From Micromonospora_J zhanjiangensis (lineage in GTDB: Bacteria; Actinomycetota; Actinomycetes; Mycobacteriales; Micromonosporaceae), in the NCBI RefSeq assembly GCF_042650605.1, contig NZ_JBHSBN010000002.1, positions 124,001-188,000 on the forward strand: DNA of 64,000 nucleotides. The letters run 5' to 3'. The notes beneath the pieces are model-generated. The model was not told the DNA's origin. It searched no databases and saw only the letters and a program-made list of their open reading frames with translations. How positions within the stretch are numbered: position 1 is the first letter of the stretch; each line of letters starts with the position of its first letter. The translations under genes were made by a program, and so were the position numbers. This document shows, in pieces, positions 8,535-17,656 of this stretch.

Positions 8535-9182
8535 GTGGTCGACCGCGCGGACCGGGGCGAGCCGGCGGGCCAGCGCGGCGGTGTGCCGGCCGAGGCCGAG
8601 TACCGCGGCCGCCGCGAGATCGGCCGGGACGTCGACGTCCCGGCGCAGGGTCGGCCAGGGTCCGGCCAACGCGACGGCGCCCGACTCGGCGTGCGCGGTG
8701 GCTGAGTCCTCGCCGAAGCGGGGCTCCAGCGGCACCCCCTCGGGTGCGGTGAGCAGCACCGTGCCGGTGCCCGGGGTGTCGGTCACGAACCGGCGTACCC
8801 CGGCCGGGCCGTCGGCGGCGGCCCGCAGCGCCGCCGCCAGCTCCAACGGGCGCAGCGCCGGCAGGTCCGCGGTGAGCGCGGCCACCGGCCCGTCGGTGAC
8901 CAGCGATCCACCGAGCGTGAAGGTCTCGTTGAGCCCGCCGCCGGGCGGGTCCGCGTGCACCTGCGCGCCGAGCGCCGACAGCGCCTCCGTCGCCTCCGCG
9001 TCGTCCGTCAGCACCAGCACCGCCGCGACCTGCGGACAGGCGCGTGCCGCCGCCACGGTGTCCTGCGCCAGCGCCAGGGCCAGGGCCTGATGGGGTACGT
9101 CGTCGAGGGTGCCGCGCAGCCGACTCTTGGCCACGTCGAGCCGCTTGACCGGCACCAGCACCGTCCAGTTCTGCTCGCCCAC
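8532..9182 (-). CDS. cofC: Phosphoenolpyruvate/2-phospholactate guanylyltransferase (F420 synthesis)
   Basis: Nucleotidyltransferase of about 216 residues that activates phosphoenolpyruvate (as FbiD in actinobacteria) or 2-phospholactate with GTP for coenzyme F420 synthesis. The start region WTVLVPVKRLDVAKSRLRG and the metal-site segment ALTADLPALRP are typical. The frame is open further upstream, but GTG at 9182 gives the normal N-terminus. The gene sits next to plsC/gpsA, as in mycobacteria, where fbiD neighbours gpsA. It implies that this organism makes F420. Confidence 0.92.
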   Translation of the reverse strand: MGEQNWTVLVPVKRLDVAKSRLRGTLDDVPHQALALALAQDTVAAARACPQVAAVLVLTDDAEATEALSALGAQVHADPPGGGLNETFTLGGSLVTDGPVAALTADLPALRPLELAAALRAAADGPAGVRRFVTDTPGTGTVLLTAPEGVPLEPRFGEDSATAHAESGAVALAGPWPTLRRDVDVPADLAAAAVLGLGRHTAALARRLAPVRAVDH

Positions 9183-9352
9183 CCGGCCAATCCTGCCAGT
9201 CCCGTCCGACGCCGGCCGCCCGCGCCCGGCTCCGGCGGGCCGCCCACCCGCGCCCGGGCCGGCCCTGCGCTGGCCGTACCGGGAGCGAACAGGCATGATT
9301 TCGCTGCGGGCCGTCCCGGTCCGCGCGGGCGGCGGTACGTGGAGGAGGAACG

Positions 9353-10099
9353 GTGGTAAGGCGCAGGCTGGGGTTCTGGCGGCGGCTGGCCGTGGTGGTG
9401 GTCAAGCCGGTGCTCACCGTGTGGACCCGCCGTGCCTGGACCGGCATGGAGCACCTGCCCGCCGAGGGTGGGGTGATCATCGTGCCGAACCACATCTCGC
9501 ACGCGGATCCGCTGACGTCGGCGCACTACATCTACGACGCGGGCCGGTGGCCGCGGTTCCTGGGCAAGGCGAGCATCTTCCGGGTGCCGGTGATCGGCTG
9601 GATCATCCACAAGTGCGAGCAGATCCCGGTGGAGCGCGGCACGGTGGACGCCGCCCGGTCACTGGACCGGCTGGTCGAGGCGATCAACGCCGGCGGGGCG
9701 GTGGTCATCTACCCCGAGGGCACGACCACCCGGGAGCCGGACCTGTGGCCGATGCGGGGGAAGACGGGGGCCGCCCGGCTGGCGCTGGCCACCGGCGCGC
9801 CGGTGATCCCGGTGGCCCAGTGGGGCGCGCAGGACCTGTTCGACCCGCGGACCAAGAAGATCGGCCTGCGGCCGAGGATCCCGGTGACGGTGCAGGCCGG
9901 GCCGCCGGTCGACCTCAGTCGGTGGATGGGCGCGGCACCGACCAGGACCACCCTGGACGAGATGACCGACACGATCATGCTCCGGCTGCGGGACATGGTC
10001 GCCGAGATCCGCGGCGGTACGCCGCCGCCGTTGTGGTCCCGCCCGACCCACGCCGCCGAGAGCGGAGAGGGCTCGCAGCGGAGCGGAGAGGCGGCATGA
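9353..10099 (+). CDS. plsC: 1-acyl-sn-glycerol-3-phosphate acyltransferase family protein
   Basis: Membrane-associated acyltransferase, 248 residues, which adds the second fatty acid in phosphatidic acid synthesis. The catalytic HX4D motif is NHISHADPL (His47 to Asp52), and the glycerol-phosphate binding block is near VVIYPEGTTTRE. The GTG at 9353 has an excellent ribosome-binding site (GGAGGAGGA). Its stop overlaps the gpsA start (ATGA), so the two are cotranscribed; both serve glycerophospholipid synthesis. Confidence 0.92.
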   Translation: MVRRRLGFWRRLAVVVVKPVLTVWTRRAWTGMEHLPAEGGVIIVPNHISHADPLTSAHYIYDAGRWPRFLGKASIFRVPVIGWIIHKCEQIPVERGTVDAARSLDRLVEAINAGGAVVIYPEGTTTREPDLWPMRGKTGAARLALATGAPVIPVAQWGAQDLFDPRTKKIGLRPRIPVTVQAGPPVDLSRWMGAAPTRTTLDEMTDTIMLRLRDMVAEIRGGTPPPLWSRPTHAAESGEGSQRSGEAA

Positions 10100-11094
10100 G
10101 CGGGCAGGTGGCCGTCCTCGGGGCTGGGTCGTGGGGGACCGCGTTCGCCAAGGTGCTCGCCGACGCGGGCCGGGACGTGGTCATCTGGGCCCGCCGGGAC
10201 CAGGTCGCGCAGGAGATCCGGACGGACCGCCGCAACTCGCAGTACCTGCCGGACCTGGTCCTGCCCGAGCGGGTGACCGCCACCGACGACCCCGGTAAGG
10301 CGATCACCGGTTCGGACCTGGTGGTGCTCGCCGTACCGGCGCAGACGTTGCGCGGCAACCTGGCCGAGTGGGTCGGGTTCATCGCCCCGGACGCCACGCT
10401 GGTCTCCCTGATGAAGGGCATCGAGCTGGGCACCACCAAGCGGATGAGCGAGGTGATCGTCGAGACGGCCGGGGTCGCGGCGGACCGGGTGGCCGTGGTC
10501 TCCGGGCCGAACCTGGCACCGGAGATCGCCGCGGAGCAGATCGCCACCACCGTGGTGGCCTGTCCGGACATGGACCGGGCCCGGTTCGTGCAGAACGCCA
10601 TCACCACGCCCTACTTCCGGCCGTACACCAACGACGACGTGATCGGGGTGGAACTGGGCGGCGCGGTCAAGAACGTCATCGCCCTGGCGTACGGGATCGC
10701 CGCCGGGATGGGGTTGGGCGACAACACCCGCGCCTCGCTGATCACCCGTGGCCTGGCCGAGACCGCCCGGCTGGGAGTCGCGCTCGGCGCCGACCCGCTC
10801 ACCTTCGCCGGCCTGGCCGGAATGGGTGACCTGGTCGCCAGCTGCTCGTCCCCGCTGGCCCGCAACCGCACCTTCGGCGAGCACCTGGGCCGGGGCGAGA
10901 CCCTGGAACAGGCCCAGACCGCCACCCGGCAGACCGCCGAGGGGGTCAAGAGTTCGCTGGCGGTCCGGGACCTGGCCCGGGCGCACCGGGTGGAGATGCC
11001 GATCACCGAACAGGTCGAGCTGGTCTGCCACGAGGGGCTCGACCCGCGGATAGCGGTGTCCGCGCTGATGAGCCGCACCACCAAGCCGGAGTGA
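10096..11094 (+). CDS. gpsA: Glycerol-3-phosphate dehydrogenase [NAD(P)+]
   Basis: Makes sn-glycerol 3-phosphate from dihydroxyacetone phosphate. 332 residues, normal length. The N-terminal Rossmann motif GAGSWG is at residues 9-14. The substrate-site lysine region GGAVKNVIALAYGIAAGMG and the segment GLAGMGDLVASCSS are conserved. Translation is coupled to plsC through a 4-base overlap. Confidence 0.96.
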   Translation: MSGQVAVLGAGSWGTAFAKVLADAGRDVVIWARRDQVAQEIRTDRRNSQYLPDLVLPERVTATDDPGKAITGSDLVVLAVPAQTLRGNLAEWVGFIAPDATLVSLMKGIELGTTKRMSEVIVETAGVAADRVAVVSGPNLAPEIAAEQIATTVVACPDMDRARFVQNAITTPYFRPYTNDDVIGVELGGAVKNVIALAYGIAAGMGLGDNTRASLITRGLAETARLGVALGADPLTFAGLAGMGDLVASCSSPLARNRTFGEHLGRGETLEQAQTATRQTAEGVKSSLAVRDLARAHRVEMPITEQVELVCHEGLDPRIAVSALMSRTTKPE

Positions 11095-11104
11095 CGGGAC
11101 CACG

Positions 11105-12295
11105 ATGACCGGACCGGACGAGCGAACCCCGGCCGCCGCACCGGCCGGGCCGACCCCGGCCGCGGCGACCGGACCGACGACCGCCCCCGACGGGTACGGC
11201 GACGGCACCCGGTGCGTACACGCCGGGTTGCCCGCGCCGGAGCCCGGGCAGCCGTTCCTGCCCGGACCGGTGTTCGCCGCGCCGTACCACCTCGGCCCGG
11301 CCGGACCGCCACCGCCCGGCGGCAACGGATACGGCCGGCCGGACAACCCGACCCGGCGGCTGTTGGAGGCGGCGATCGGGGAGCTGGAGGGCGGCGACTG
11401 TCTCGCCTTCGCCTCCGGCCAGGCGGCGGTCACGGCCGCCCTGCTGTCGGTGCTACGCGCCGGGGACACGGTGGTGCTCCCCGCCGACGGTTACTTCGAG
11501 GTACGCCGGTTCGCCGCCAGCACGCTGACCGCGCTGGGCGTACGGGTGCTGCACGCGCCGACCGTCGGGCCGTATCCGGAGCTGTCCGGCGTACGGCTGC
11601 TCCTGCTCGAGACGCCGGCCAACCCCGGCCTGGACGTCTGCGACGTGGCCGGGTTGGCGCGGCGGGCCCACGCGGCCGGCGCGCTGGTCGCGGTCGACAA
11701 CACCACCGCGACCCCGCTCGGCCAGCGTCCCCTGGACCTGGGCGCCGACCTGGTCGTGGCCTCCGGGACGAAGGCGCTGACCGGCCACTCGGACCTGCTG
11801 CTCGGCTACCTGGCCACCCGCGAACCGGCGCTGCTGGACGCGGCCCGGGCCTGGCGGTCCGGCAGCGGCGCGGTCCCCGGTGCGTTCGACGCCTGGCTCG
11901 CCCACCGGTCGCTGGCCACCCTGGACCTGCGACTGGCCCGCCAGTCGGCCAACGCGGGCGCCGTGGCGGCCCTGCTGTCCGGTCGGCCCGACGTGGCCGC
12001 GGTGCGCTGGCCCGGCCTGCCCGGTGATCCCGCGTACCCGGTGGCGGCGGCGCAGATGCGCCGGATTCCCGGGATCGTCTCGTTCGACCTGGGTTCCGCC
12101 GACCGGGTCGCCCGGTTCCTGGACCGGTCCCGCCTGGTGTTCGCGGCGACCTCGTTCGGCGGGCTGCACACCACCGCCGACCGGCGGGCGCAGTGGGGGG
12201 ACGACACCCCGCCCGGGTTCGTCCGGTTGTCCTGCGGCGTCGAGGACACCGCGGACCTGGTCGCCGACCTGACCGCGGCGCTGGAGACCGGCTGA
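11105..12295 (+). CDS. PLP-dependent Cys/Met metabolism enzyme (cystathionine gamma-lyase family)
   Basis: 396 residues of the cystathionine gamma-lyase/synthase family. The PLP-binding lysine is Lys223 in VASGTKALTGHSD, and the phosphate-binding FASGQAAVTAALL is present. It starts 10 bases after gpsA, so it probably belongs to the same transcript. Lyase, synthase and O-acetylhomoserine sulfhydrylase functions cannot be separated by eye; gene neighbours in the family usually carry the lyase name. The first 35 residues are Ala/Pro-rich. Confidence 0.85.
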   Translation: MTGPDERTPAAAPAGPTPAAATGPTTAPDGYGDGTRCVHAGLPAPEPGQPFLPGPVFAAPYHLGPAGPPPPGGNGYGRPDNPTRRLLEAAIGELEGGDCLAFASGQAAVTAALLSVLRAGDTVVLPADGYFEVRRFAASTLTALGVRVLHAPTVGPYPELSGVRLLLLETPANPGLDVCDVAGLARRAHAAGALVAVDNTTATPLGQRPLDLGADLVVASGTKALTGHSDLLLGYLATREPALLDAARAWRSGSGAVPGAFDAWLAHRSLATLDLRLARQSANAGAVAALLSGRPDVAAVRWPGLPGDPAYPVAAAQMRRIPGIVSFDLGSADRVARFLDRSRLVFAATSFGGLHTTADRRAQWGDDTPPGFVRLSCGVEDTADLVADLTAALETG

Positions 12296-12309
12296 CCGCG
12301 GGGGCGCCC

Positions 12310-13110
12310 GTGGGCGCCAACCCCACGGACACCGGGACATCGCACCGGGCCGACGTCGTGGCCCGGCTGCGGGCGGCCGGTTGCGTCTTCGCCGAGGACG
12401 AGGCCGAACTGCTGCTGGCGGCGGCCGGTGGCCCGGCGGAGCTGGCCGACATGGTGCAGCGGCGGGTCGCCGGGCTGCCGTTGGAACACATCGTCGGCTT
12501 CGTCGAGTTCTGCGGCCGACGGGTCGGCGTGGAGCCGGGCGTGTTCGTACCGCGGCAACGCACCGCGCTGCTGGTCTCCGCCGCGGTCGCGGTGGCCGGC
12601 GACCGGCCGGCCGTGGTGGAACTCTGCTGCGGCTCCGGCGCCGTCGCCTGCGCGGTGGCCGACCGCGTCGCCCCGAGCTGGCTGGCCGCCGTCGACCTCG
12701 ACCCGGTCGCGGTCGGTTGCGCCCGGCGCAACCTGGCCGCCGTCGGCGGTCAGGTCTTCCAGGGCGACCTGTTCGACCCGCTGCCGGCCGACCGCCGGGG
12801 TCGCGTCGACCTGGCGCTGGCGGTCGCCCCGTACGTGCCGTCGGCGGCGATCGCGTTGCTGCCGCCCGAGGCCCGGCTGCACGAACCGGCCCTGGCGCTC
12901 GACGGCGGCGCGGACGGGCTCGACGTGCTGCGCCGCATCGTGGGCCGGGCGCCGGACTGGCTCGCCCCGGGCGGGTGGCTCGCGGTGGAGGTGGGCGACA
13001 GCCAGGTCGAGCCGCTCGGCACGCTGCTGCGTCGCACCGGGCTGGAACCGACAGTGGTACGGGAACCCGACGGCGTCGGCGTGGTCGTCACCGCCCGCCT
13101 GCCCGGCTAG
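12310..13110 (+). CDS. HemK/PrmC-like protein-glutamine methyltransferase, variant active site
   Basis: 266-residue SAM-dependent methyltransferase of the PrmC type, which methylates a glutamine in release factors. The SAM motif is VVELCCGSGAVACAVA, and the HemK-like helical N-terminus (GLPLEHIVGFVEFCGRRVGV) is present. The catalytic NPPY motif is replaced by VAPY at residues 172-175, so the key Asn is missing. The GTG at 12310 gives the usual N-terminus. It is tightly linked to the upstream PLP enzyme. It may be a paralogue with another substrate or an inactive copy. Confidence 0.8.
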   Translation: MGANPTDTGTSHRADVVARLRAAGCVFAEDEAELLLAAAGGPAELADMVQRRVAGLPLEHIVGFVEFCGRRVGVEPGVFVPRQRTALLVSAAVAVAGDRPAVVELCCGSGAVACAVADRVAPSWLAAVDLDPVAVGCARRNLAAVGGQVFQGDLFDPLPADRRGRVDLALAVAPYVPSAAIALLPPEARLHEPALALDGGADGLDVLRRIVGRAPDWLAPGGWLAVEVGDSQVEPLGTLLRRTGLEPTVVREPDGVGVVVTARLPG

Positions 13111-13268
13111 GACTCGGCCCGGTGGCCCACCGCGCCGATGACCCGGTCGAACCCGTTCGTCAGGGAGTGGCCTGGGACCGGGCAGTGGGCCGGTCGGGCC
13201 GTTACGATGCGGGTCTCGGCGCGGATCCGCCCCTGGCCGCGGCGGACGGCGCAGTGGAGGACGCGACG

Positions 13269-14297
13269 ATGGGCAGCGTGGAACCACCGGTGGTGGTGGG
13301 CTTGGACAACGGCGGTACCAGCAACAACGCCACGGTGCTCGACATGTCGGGCCGGTTCCTGGTGGACCGGCTGGTGGAGCGGCCGAGTCGGGTGCTGGAC
13401 GGGCCGGCGGCGGCCGTCGAAGCGCTGGCCGACGCGCTGGAGCAGGTGCTCGCGGTCACCGGGACGGACCGGTCCCGGGTGGCCGCCGTGGGACTGGACT
13501 CGCCCGGTCCGGCCAGCGCCACCGGCGTGATCTCCTCCAAGGGGTCGACCAACTTCTCGGAGCCGGCCTGGCGCGGCTTCGACTTCCGGGGCGCGCTGCA
13601 GAAGCGCCTCGGCATCCCGGTCGTCTACCACAACGACGGGAACGCGGCGGCGTTGTACGCCCACCACGTCCACTTCGGAACCGACGCCGCCGCGCGGTCG
13701 TCGGTCTCCGCCATCGTCGGCACCGGGCTCGGCGGCGGGCTGGTCGAGCAGGGCCGGGTGGTCCGGGGCGCCGCCGGGATGGCCGGCGAGCTGGGCCACG
13801 TCACCATCCCGATGGAGGGTCTGCTCGACGAGGGCCAGCCGGTGCCGGTCTGCGCCTGTGGCAACGCCGGGGACGTGGAGAGCGTGGCGTCACTGGCCGG
13901 CATCACCCGCAACCTGCTGCCGTACTGGCTCGGCCGTTTCCCGGGGCATCCGCTCGCACAGGCCCGGTCAGTGGTCGAGGCCGCCCGGCTGGTCCGGTCG
14001 TACGGCGTCGACGGGGATCCGCTGGCCGTCCGGATCTTCGAGCAGCAGGCGATGGCGCTCGGCCGGCTGTTCACCATCGCCGCCAACTTCACCGACCCGC
14101 ACGCCTACTTCGTCGGCGGCGGTGTCGTGGAGGCCACCCCGCGGTTCGGCGAGTGGTTCCTCGGCACCGTCCGGGAGAACACCGCGCTGCGCGCCGAACA
14201 GGCCGCGTCGGCCGTTTTCGCCCTGGTGCCGGACCTGGACATGGCCGGTGCCCGGGGCGCGGCCATCGCCGCGCTGGAGTCCCTCGGCGCGGCCTGA
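13269..14297 (+). CDS. ROK-family protein (sugar kinase-like)
   Basis: 342 residues of the ROK family, including glucokinase-type sugar kinases. Visible features are the ATP-phosphate motif VVVGLDNGGTSNNATV near the N-terminus, the sugar-site GNAAALYA, the motif VGTGLGGGLV, and a partial zinc motif CACGNAGDVES. In that last motif the third cysteine is replaced by Asp. There is no N-terminal HTH, so it is a kinase rather than a repressor. The ATG at 13269 has GGAGG upstream. The substrate cannot be told. Confidence 0.85.
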   Translation: MGSVEPPVVVGLDNGGTSNNATVLDMSGRFLVDRLVERPSRVLDGPAAAVEALADALEQVLAVTGTDRSRVAAVGLDSPGPASATGVISSKGSTNFSEPAWRGFDFRGALQKRLGIPVVYHNDGNAAALYAHHVHFGTDAAARSSVSAIVGTGLGGGLVEQGRVVRGAAGMAGELGHVTIPMEGLLDEGQPVPVCACGNAGDVESVASLAGITRNLLPYWLGRFPGHPLAQARSVVEAARLVRSYGVDGDPLAVRIFEQQAMALGRLFTIAANFTDPHAYFVGGGVVEATPRFGEWFLGTVRENTALRAEQAASAVFALVPDLDMAGARGAAIAALESLGAA

Positions 14298-14351
14298 CGG
14301 TCCGCGCCGCAGCCTGGCCCGGCGTGGACGCCCCCGACCATTGCGGCGGGA

Positions 14352-14396
14352 GTCCCGGAGGGTTCGACGCCCTGGAATCGCCGTACCCTCCGGGAC
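14352..14396. terminator. Convergent hairpin between ROK gene and DUF397 gene
   Basis: 12-bp perfect arms, GTCCCGGAGGGT (14352-14363) and its complement (14385-14396), around a 21-base loop between two convergent genes. Confidence 0.65.
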
Positions 14397-14410
14397 CGTC
14401 ATCGGGCCGC

Positions 14411-14623
14411 TCAGCCGCCGGTCCGGGTCGGCGGGGCCGCGGCGAAGGCCGCCCAGGCGGCGGGGGAGAAGCACAACCGGTGACCGTGCGGGTCCTTGGA
14501 GTCCCGGACCCCGACGATCTCGGGTGCCCGGGCCACCTCCACGCAGGCGCCCGCGTCGCCGCTGTGGCGGCTCTTGCGCCAACCGGCGCCGGCCAGCGCC
14601 GCTGCTTGCGTTGTTGTCGACAC
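14411..14623 (-). CDS. DUF397 domain protein
   Basis: 70 residues. It carries the DUF397 signature WRKSRHSGDAGACVEVA followed by VGVRDSKDPHGH and a C-terminal helix that ends in AWAAFAA. DUF397 proteins pair with whiJ-type HTH regulators and control development or secondary metabolism. The GTG at 14623 lies one base after the stop of its partner regulator. Confidence 0.9.
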   Translation of the reverse strand: MSTTTQAAALAGAGWRKSRHSGDAGACVEVARAPEIVGVRDSKDPHGHRLCFSPAAWAAFAAAPPTRTGG

Positions 14624-14624
14624 C

Positions 14625-15473
14625 TCAGTGTCCCTTCCGCAGGAGACGGGATATCAGGTCACGGGTCGCGTCGGGGCTCAGTGCGACGGCCCGCAACTGT
14701 TCCATGACCTTCGTGCAGGTACGCAGGTCCGCCGGTCGGTCGAGGGTGAGCTGTCCGGCGACCGTTTCGACGGAGGCGAGAATGGGATCCTCCGGGTCGG
14801 CGAATTCGAGAATGTGCAGCGAGCCGCCGGTGCCCCGGTAGTAACCGGCCGACAGCGGCACCACCTGGATCGTGACGTTGGGCAGCTCGGACGCCTTGAG
14901 CAGGTGGTTGAGCTGAGCCGTCAGCACGTCCGCACCGCCGACCGGGCGCAACAGCGCGCCCTCGTCGATGATCGCCTCGAAAATGGGTGGCTCGCTTTCG
15001 ACGAGCCGTTGCTGCCGGCTCAACCGGGCCTGCACCCGCTGTTCGACGTCGGGATCGGTCAAAATGTGCGGGGCTCCCCGCATCACCGCCCGGATGTAAT
15101 CGGCGGTCTGCAGCAGTCCCGGAATCACCGACGGTTCGAAATTCGCTATTCCAGTGGCATCGGCCTCCAATGCGATGAAATCCAGCGTGCGTCGGTCGAG
15201 GACGTACGAGTACGACTGCCACCAGCCCGGAATACGTGCGTCCTTGGCCAGTTGTACGGCCGTGGCCACCTCGTCCTGGGCGACCCGGTAGAGCGTGAGC
15301 AGGGCGCGTACGGTGGCCGGACTGATCAGGGTCTGCGCGTTCTCGTAGCGGGAGAGAGTGCTACGGGTGCTGTTGATTTCGTCCGCCGCCTCCTCGAGGG
15401 TCAGCCCGGCGGCCTCTCGAAAGGCGCGCAGCGCGAAACCGAGGCGGCGAGCACGAGCGGTTTTGGGTGCCAT
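14625..15473 (-). CDS. XRE HTH regulator with DUF5753 (whiJ type)
   Basis: 283 residues. The N-terminal XRE helix-turn-helix is at about residues 5-60 (LGFALRAFREAAGLTLEEAA, then STRSTLSRYENA). It is followed by the DUF5753 effector domain with FEPSVIPGLLQTADYIRAVM. The ATG at 15473 has AGGAT eight bases upstream; a GTG at 15491 is an alternative. Together with the adjacent DUF397 gene it forms a whiJ-like pair, which in Streptomyces works as a regulator with an antagonist-like partner. Confidence 0.9.
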   Translation of the reverse strand: MAPKTARARRLGFALRAFREAAGLTLEEAADEINSTRSTLSRYENAQTLISPATVRALLTLYRVAQDEVATAVQLAKDARIPGWWQSYSYVLDRRTLDFIALEADATGIANFEPSVIPGLLQTADYIRAVMRGAPHILTDPDVEQRVQARLSRQQRLVESEPPIFEAIIDEGALLRPVGGADVLTAQLNHLLKASELPNVTIQVVPLSAGYYRGTGGSLHILEFADPEDPILASVETVAGQLTLDRPADLRTCTKVMEQLRAVALSPDATRDLISRLLRKGH

Positions 15474-15690
15474 GTGGCGATCCTGACACAAGTCAATGGG
15501 ATAAGCCGCATGAGAGAAAGGTCGTGAGAGTTGCGTTCACGTTTTCACGAGTGCGAATCTGTCACCACATCCGCACCTCCGGTGGTCGAGTGACGGCGGC
15601 GGTGGGCGATGGAGGAGAGGCGCACGGCGATCGGGGCTTCCCCCGTACCCGATCGTCGTGCTCGCCCCGGACGACCGGGAGGGCGGCACG

Positions 15691-15723
15691 ATGACCGAGG
15701 CCAGCACGGGCGTCCGATCGTGA
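15691..15723 (+). CDS. Possible 10-codon leader peptide
   Basis: ATG at 15691 with GGGAGG about eight bases upstream reads MTEASTGVRS and stops at 15721-15723. The TGA overlaps the GTG start of the next small gene (GTGA), which is the layout of a translationally coupled leader. The evidence is only this geometry. Confidence 0.3.
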   Translation: MTEASTGVRS

Positions 15724-15944
15724 CCCGTTTCCTCGTGGTGCTCACCGACGTGCGCCCGCTGACGCCGGCCGGCCGCAACGAGCGGGTCGCACCCGAGCGA
15801 CGGCGTCAGGTCGTCGGCGCCACCAACCGGGAGGCCGCCGACCGGATCGCCGGCGCGTTCATGGCGCTCGGCATGGTCCGGGCCGGCCGGCAGCGGGTCA
15901 AGGTGCTGGCCGTGGGCCGCCGCAAGCCGGACCAGACCGACTGA
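15720..15944 (+). CDS. Hypothetical 74-residue protein
   Basis: Small basic protein starting MTRFLVVLTDVRPLTPAGRN, with an amphipathic middle (REAADRIAGAFMALGMV) and a C-terminal beta strand. I do not recognise a family. The GTG at 15720 is preferred because it overlaps the stop of a possible leader ORF with a good ribosome-binding site; an in-frame ATG at 15609 would add a low-complexity extension. The sequence from 15492 to 15690 holds only the divergent promoters. Confidence 0.5.
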   Translation: MTRFLVVLTDVRPLTPAGRNERVAPERRRQVVGATNREAADRIAGAFMALGMVRAGRQRVKVLAVGRRKPDQTD

Positions 15945-16093
15945 CCACCGGTCCGCGAAACGGCCGCCGGTCGGCGAAGCGGGCCAATCCGTCGCCGGAA
16001 AAAAACTCCGACCGTCACCGCAACGCGACTCTCCGGTCACGCGTCTAGACACCGTCACAACCACGCACACGCTGATCGACGGGGGATACAGAC

Positions 16094-17656
16094 GTGCGTT
16101 CGACGGGTCGTACCACCGTGCCGCCGCAGGCCACGCCGCCGCCGCTCGCGGCCGGGCCGTCGGGCCAGGTCGGGGCGCTGCCGACCGACCTCGTCGTACT
16201 GATCGTCGCCGTCGCGGCCGGTGTGGTCGCCCAGGGCGGCTACTACCGCCCCGGCCGGCTGCTGCTGACCGCGCTGGTCTGCGCCGCCCCGATCGTCGCG
16301 CTGGCCCGGGCCGCGCTGGGCCGGGCCGGGCACGCGCCCGGCCCGGCTCGGACCGGGTCGTACGGCGTCGTCGCGCCGCCGTCGGCCGACCGCCGGTGGC
16401 CCACCCCGGTACGCCTGCTCGCGCCGGCCTGTGCCGCGTTGGCCGGCTGGGCGTTGACCCGGGCGGCGGTGACCGGCGAGTACCCGGTGGCGCTGGGCTA
16501 CCTCGCCACCCTCGGGACGGTGGCGGTGGCGGTGCCGCTGGTCGTCCGGGCCGGCCCGGCGGCGCGCGAGCGGCTGGCCGAGGCGTTGATCGCGATCGGC
16601 GCCGGGGTGGCGGTGACCTCCTGGGTCGGCGTTGCCTGGCGGTTGCCCCGTTTCGCCGTACCGGTGGAGCACCGGCTGTGGCGGGGCGGCTCGACGCTGA
16701 CCTACCCGAACGCCGCGGCGGCACTGCTCGCCATGCTCGCCCTGCTCGGGCTGGCCCTGCTGGTCGGCCGGCCCCGGTCGGTGCCGCTCGGCGCGGCCGG
16801 CTACCTGATGGTGGTCGGCGTCGGAGCGGCGCTGAGCCGGGCCGGCCTGCTCGCCCTGCTGGCCGGCTACCTGGTGCTCGTGCTGGCCGCCGGGGTACGA
16901 CGGACGCTGGCCCGGACGTCACCGGCGCTGCTCGGCGCGGCGGTCGCCGTGGCCGCCCTCGCGCCGTCGTTCCCGGTCGGCTGGCCACCCCGGCCGACCC
17001 TGGCGGTGGCCGGCCTGCTGGCCGGCGCGGCCGTCGCGCTCGGCGTGCCCCGGCTGCCGGCGCGGATCCGGCCGGCCGCACTGGCCGGGAGCCTGTCGCT
17101 GGTTGCCGCGGCGGTCGTCGGGCGGCTCGGTTCCGGCCCGGTGGCCGCGGTTCTGGCAAGCCGCGGCACGGCCGCCTCGTCCGGTCGCAGCGGCGCGGCC
17201 GGCGCGGCCCTCGACCTGGTCGCCCGGTATCCGCTGGCCGGCACCGGACCCGGCCTGGCCCGGTTCTTCTGGCACTCGCCCGACGGGCGGGGTGCCGTGG
17301 CGCTGTACGCCCACGACGAATACCTGCAACTGCTGGTCGACCTCGGCGCGATCGGCGCGGCGCTGCTGCTGGTCCTGATCGCGACGATCTGGTCCACGGC
17401 GCGGCGCGCGCCGGCCGGGCGCCACCGGCCCCTCTGGGCCGGCGCCGTGGCCGCGCTGGTGGCGCTCGCCGTGCACAGCGGCTTCGACTTCCTCTGGCAC
17501 ATCGCGGTGCTACCGCTGGTCGGCGGTCTGCTCGTCGGGATCGCCGGCCCTGCCAGAAACGGACCCCCTCCGGTCGCCGGCGTACCGGCGCCGCGCGCTC
17601 GGGCGGGGTTCTCGGAAGAACCATCCGTTCCAGATCCGGTGAAGGAGTTCAGATGA
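16094..17656 (+). CDS. O-antigen ligase-like polytopic membrane protein
   Basis: 520 residues with about a dozen hydrophobic segments, for example LVVLIVAVAAGVVAQGG near residue 35. Near residue 410 the motif AHDEYLQLLVDLGAIG matches the Wzy/WaaL family's conserved H-x3-YLQ loop. Such proteins polymerise or attach surface polysaccharides. The GTG at 16094 follows GGGGGA. Its stop overlaps the start of a small secreted protein (ATGA), suggesting joint action at the cell surface. No glycosyltransferases are nearby, so the glycan is unknown. Confidence 0.75.
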   Translation: MRSTGRTTVPPQATPPPLAAGPSGQVGALPTDLVVLIVAVAAGVVAQGGYYRPGRLLLTALVCAAPIVALARAALGRAGHAPGPARTGSYGVVAPPSADRRWPTPVRLLAPACAALAGWALTRAAVTGEYPVALGYLATLGTVAVAVPLVVRAGPAARERLAEALIAIGAGVAVTSWVGVAWRLPRFAVPVEHRLWRGGSTLTYPNAAAALLAMLALLGLALLVGRPRSVPLGAAGYLMVVGVGAALSRAGLLALLAGYLVLVLAAGVRRTLARTSPALLGAAVAVAALAPSFPVGWPPRPTLAVAGLLAGAAVALGVPRLPARIRPAALAGSLSLVAAAVVGRLGSGPVAAVLASRGTAASSGRSGAAGAALDLVARYPLAGTGPGLARFFWHSPDGRGAVALYAHDEYLQLLVDLGAIGAALLLVLIATIWSTARRAPAGRHRPLWAGAVAALVALAVHSGFDFLWHIAVLPLVGGLLVGIAGPARNGPPPVAGVPAPRARAGFSEEPSVPDPVKEFR

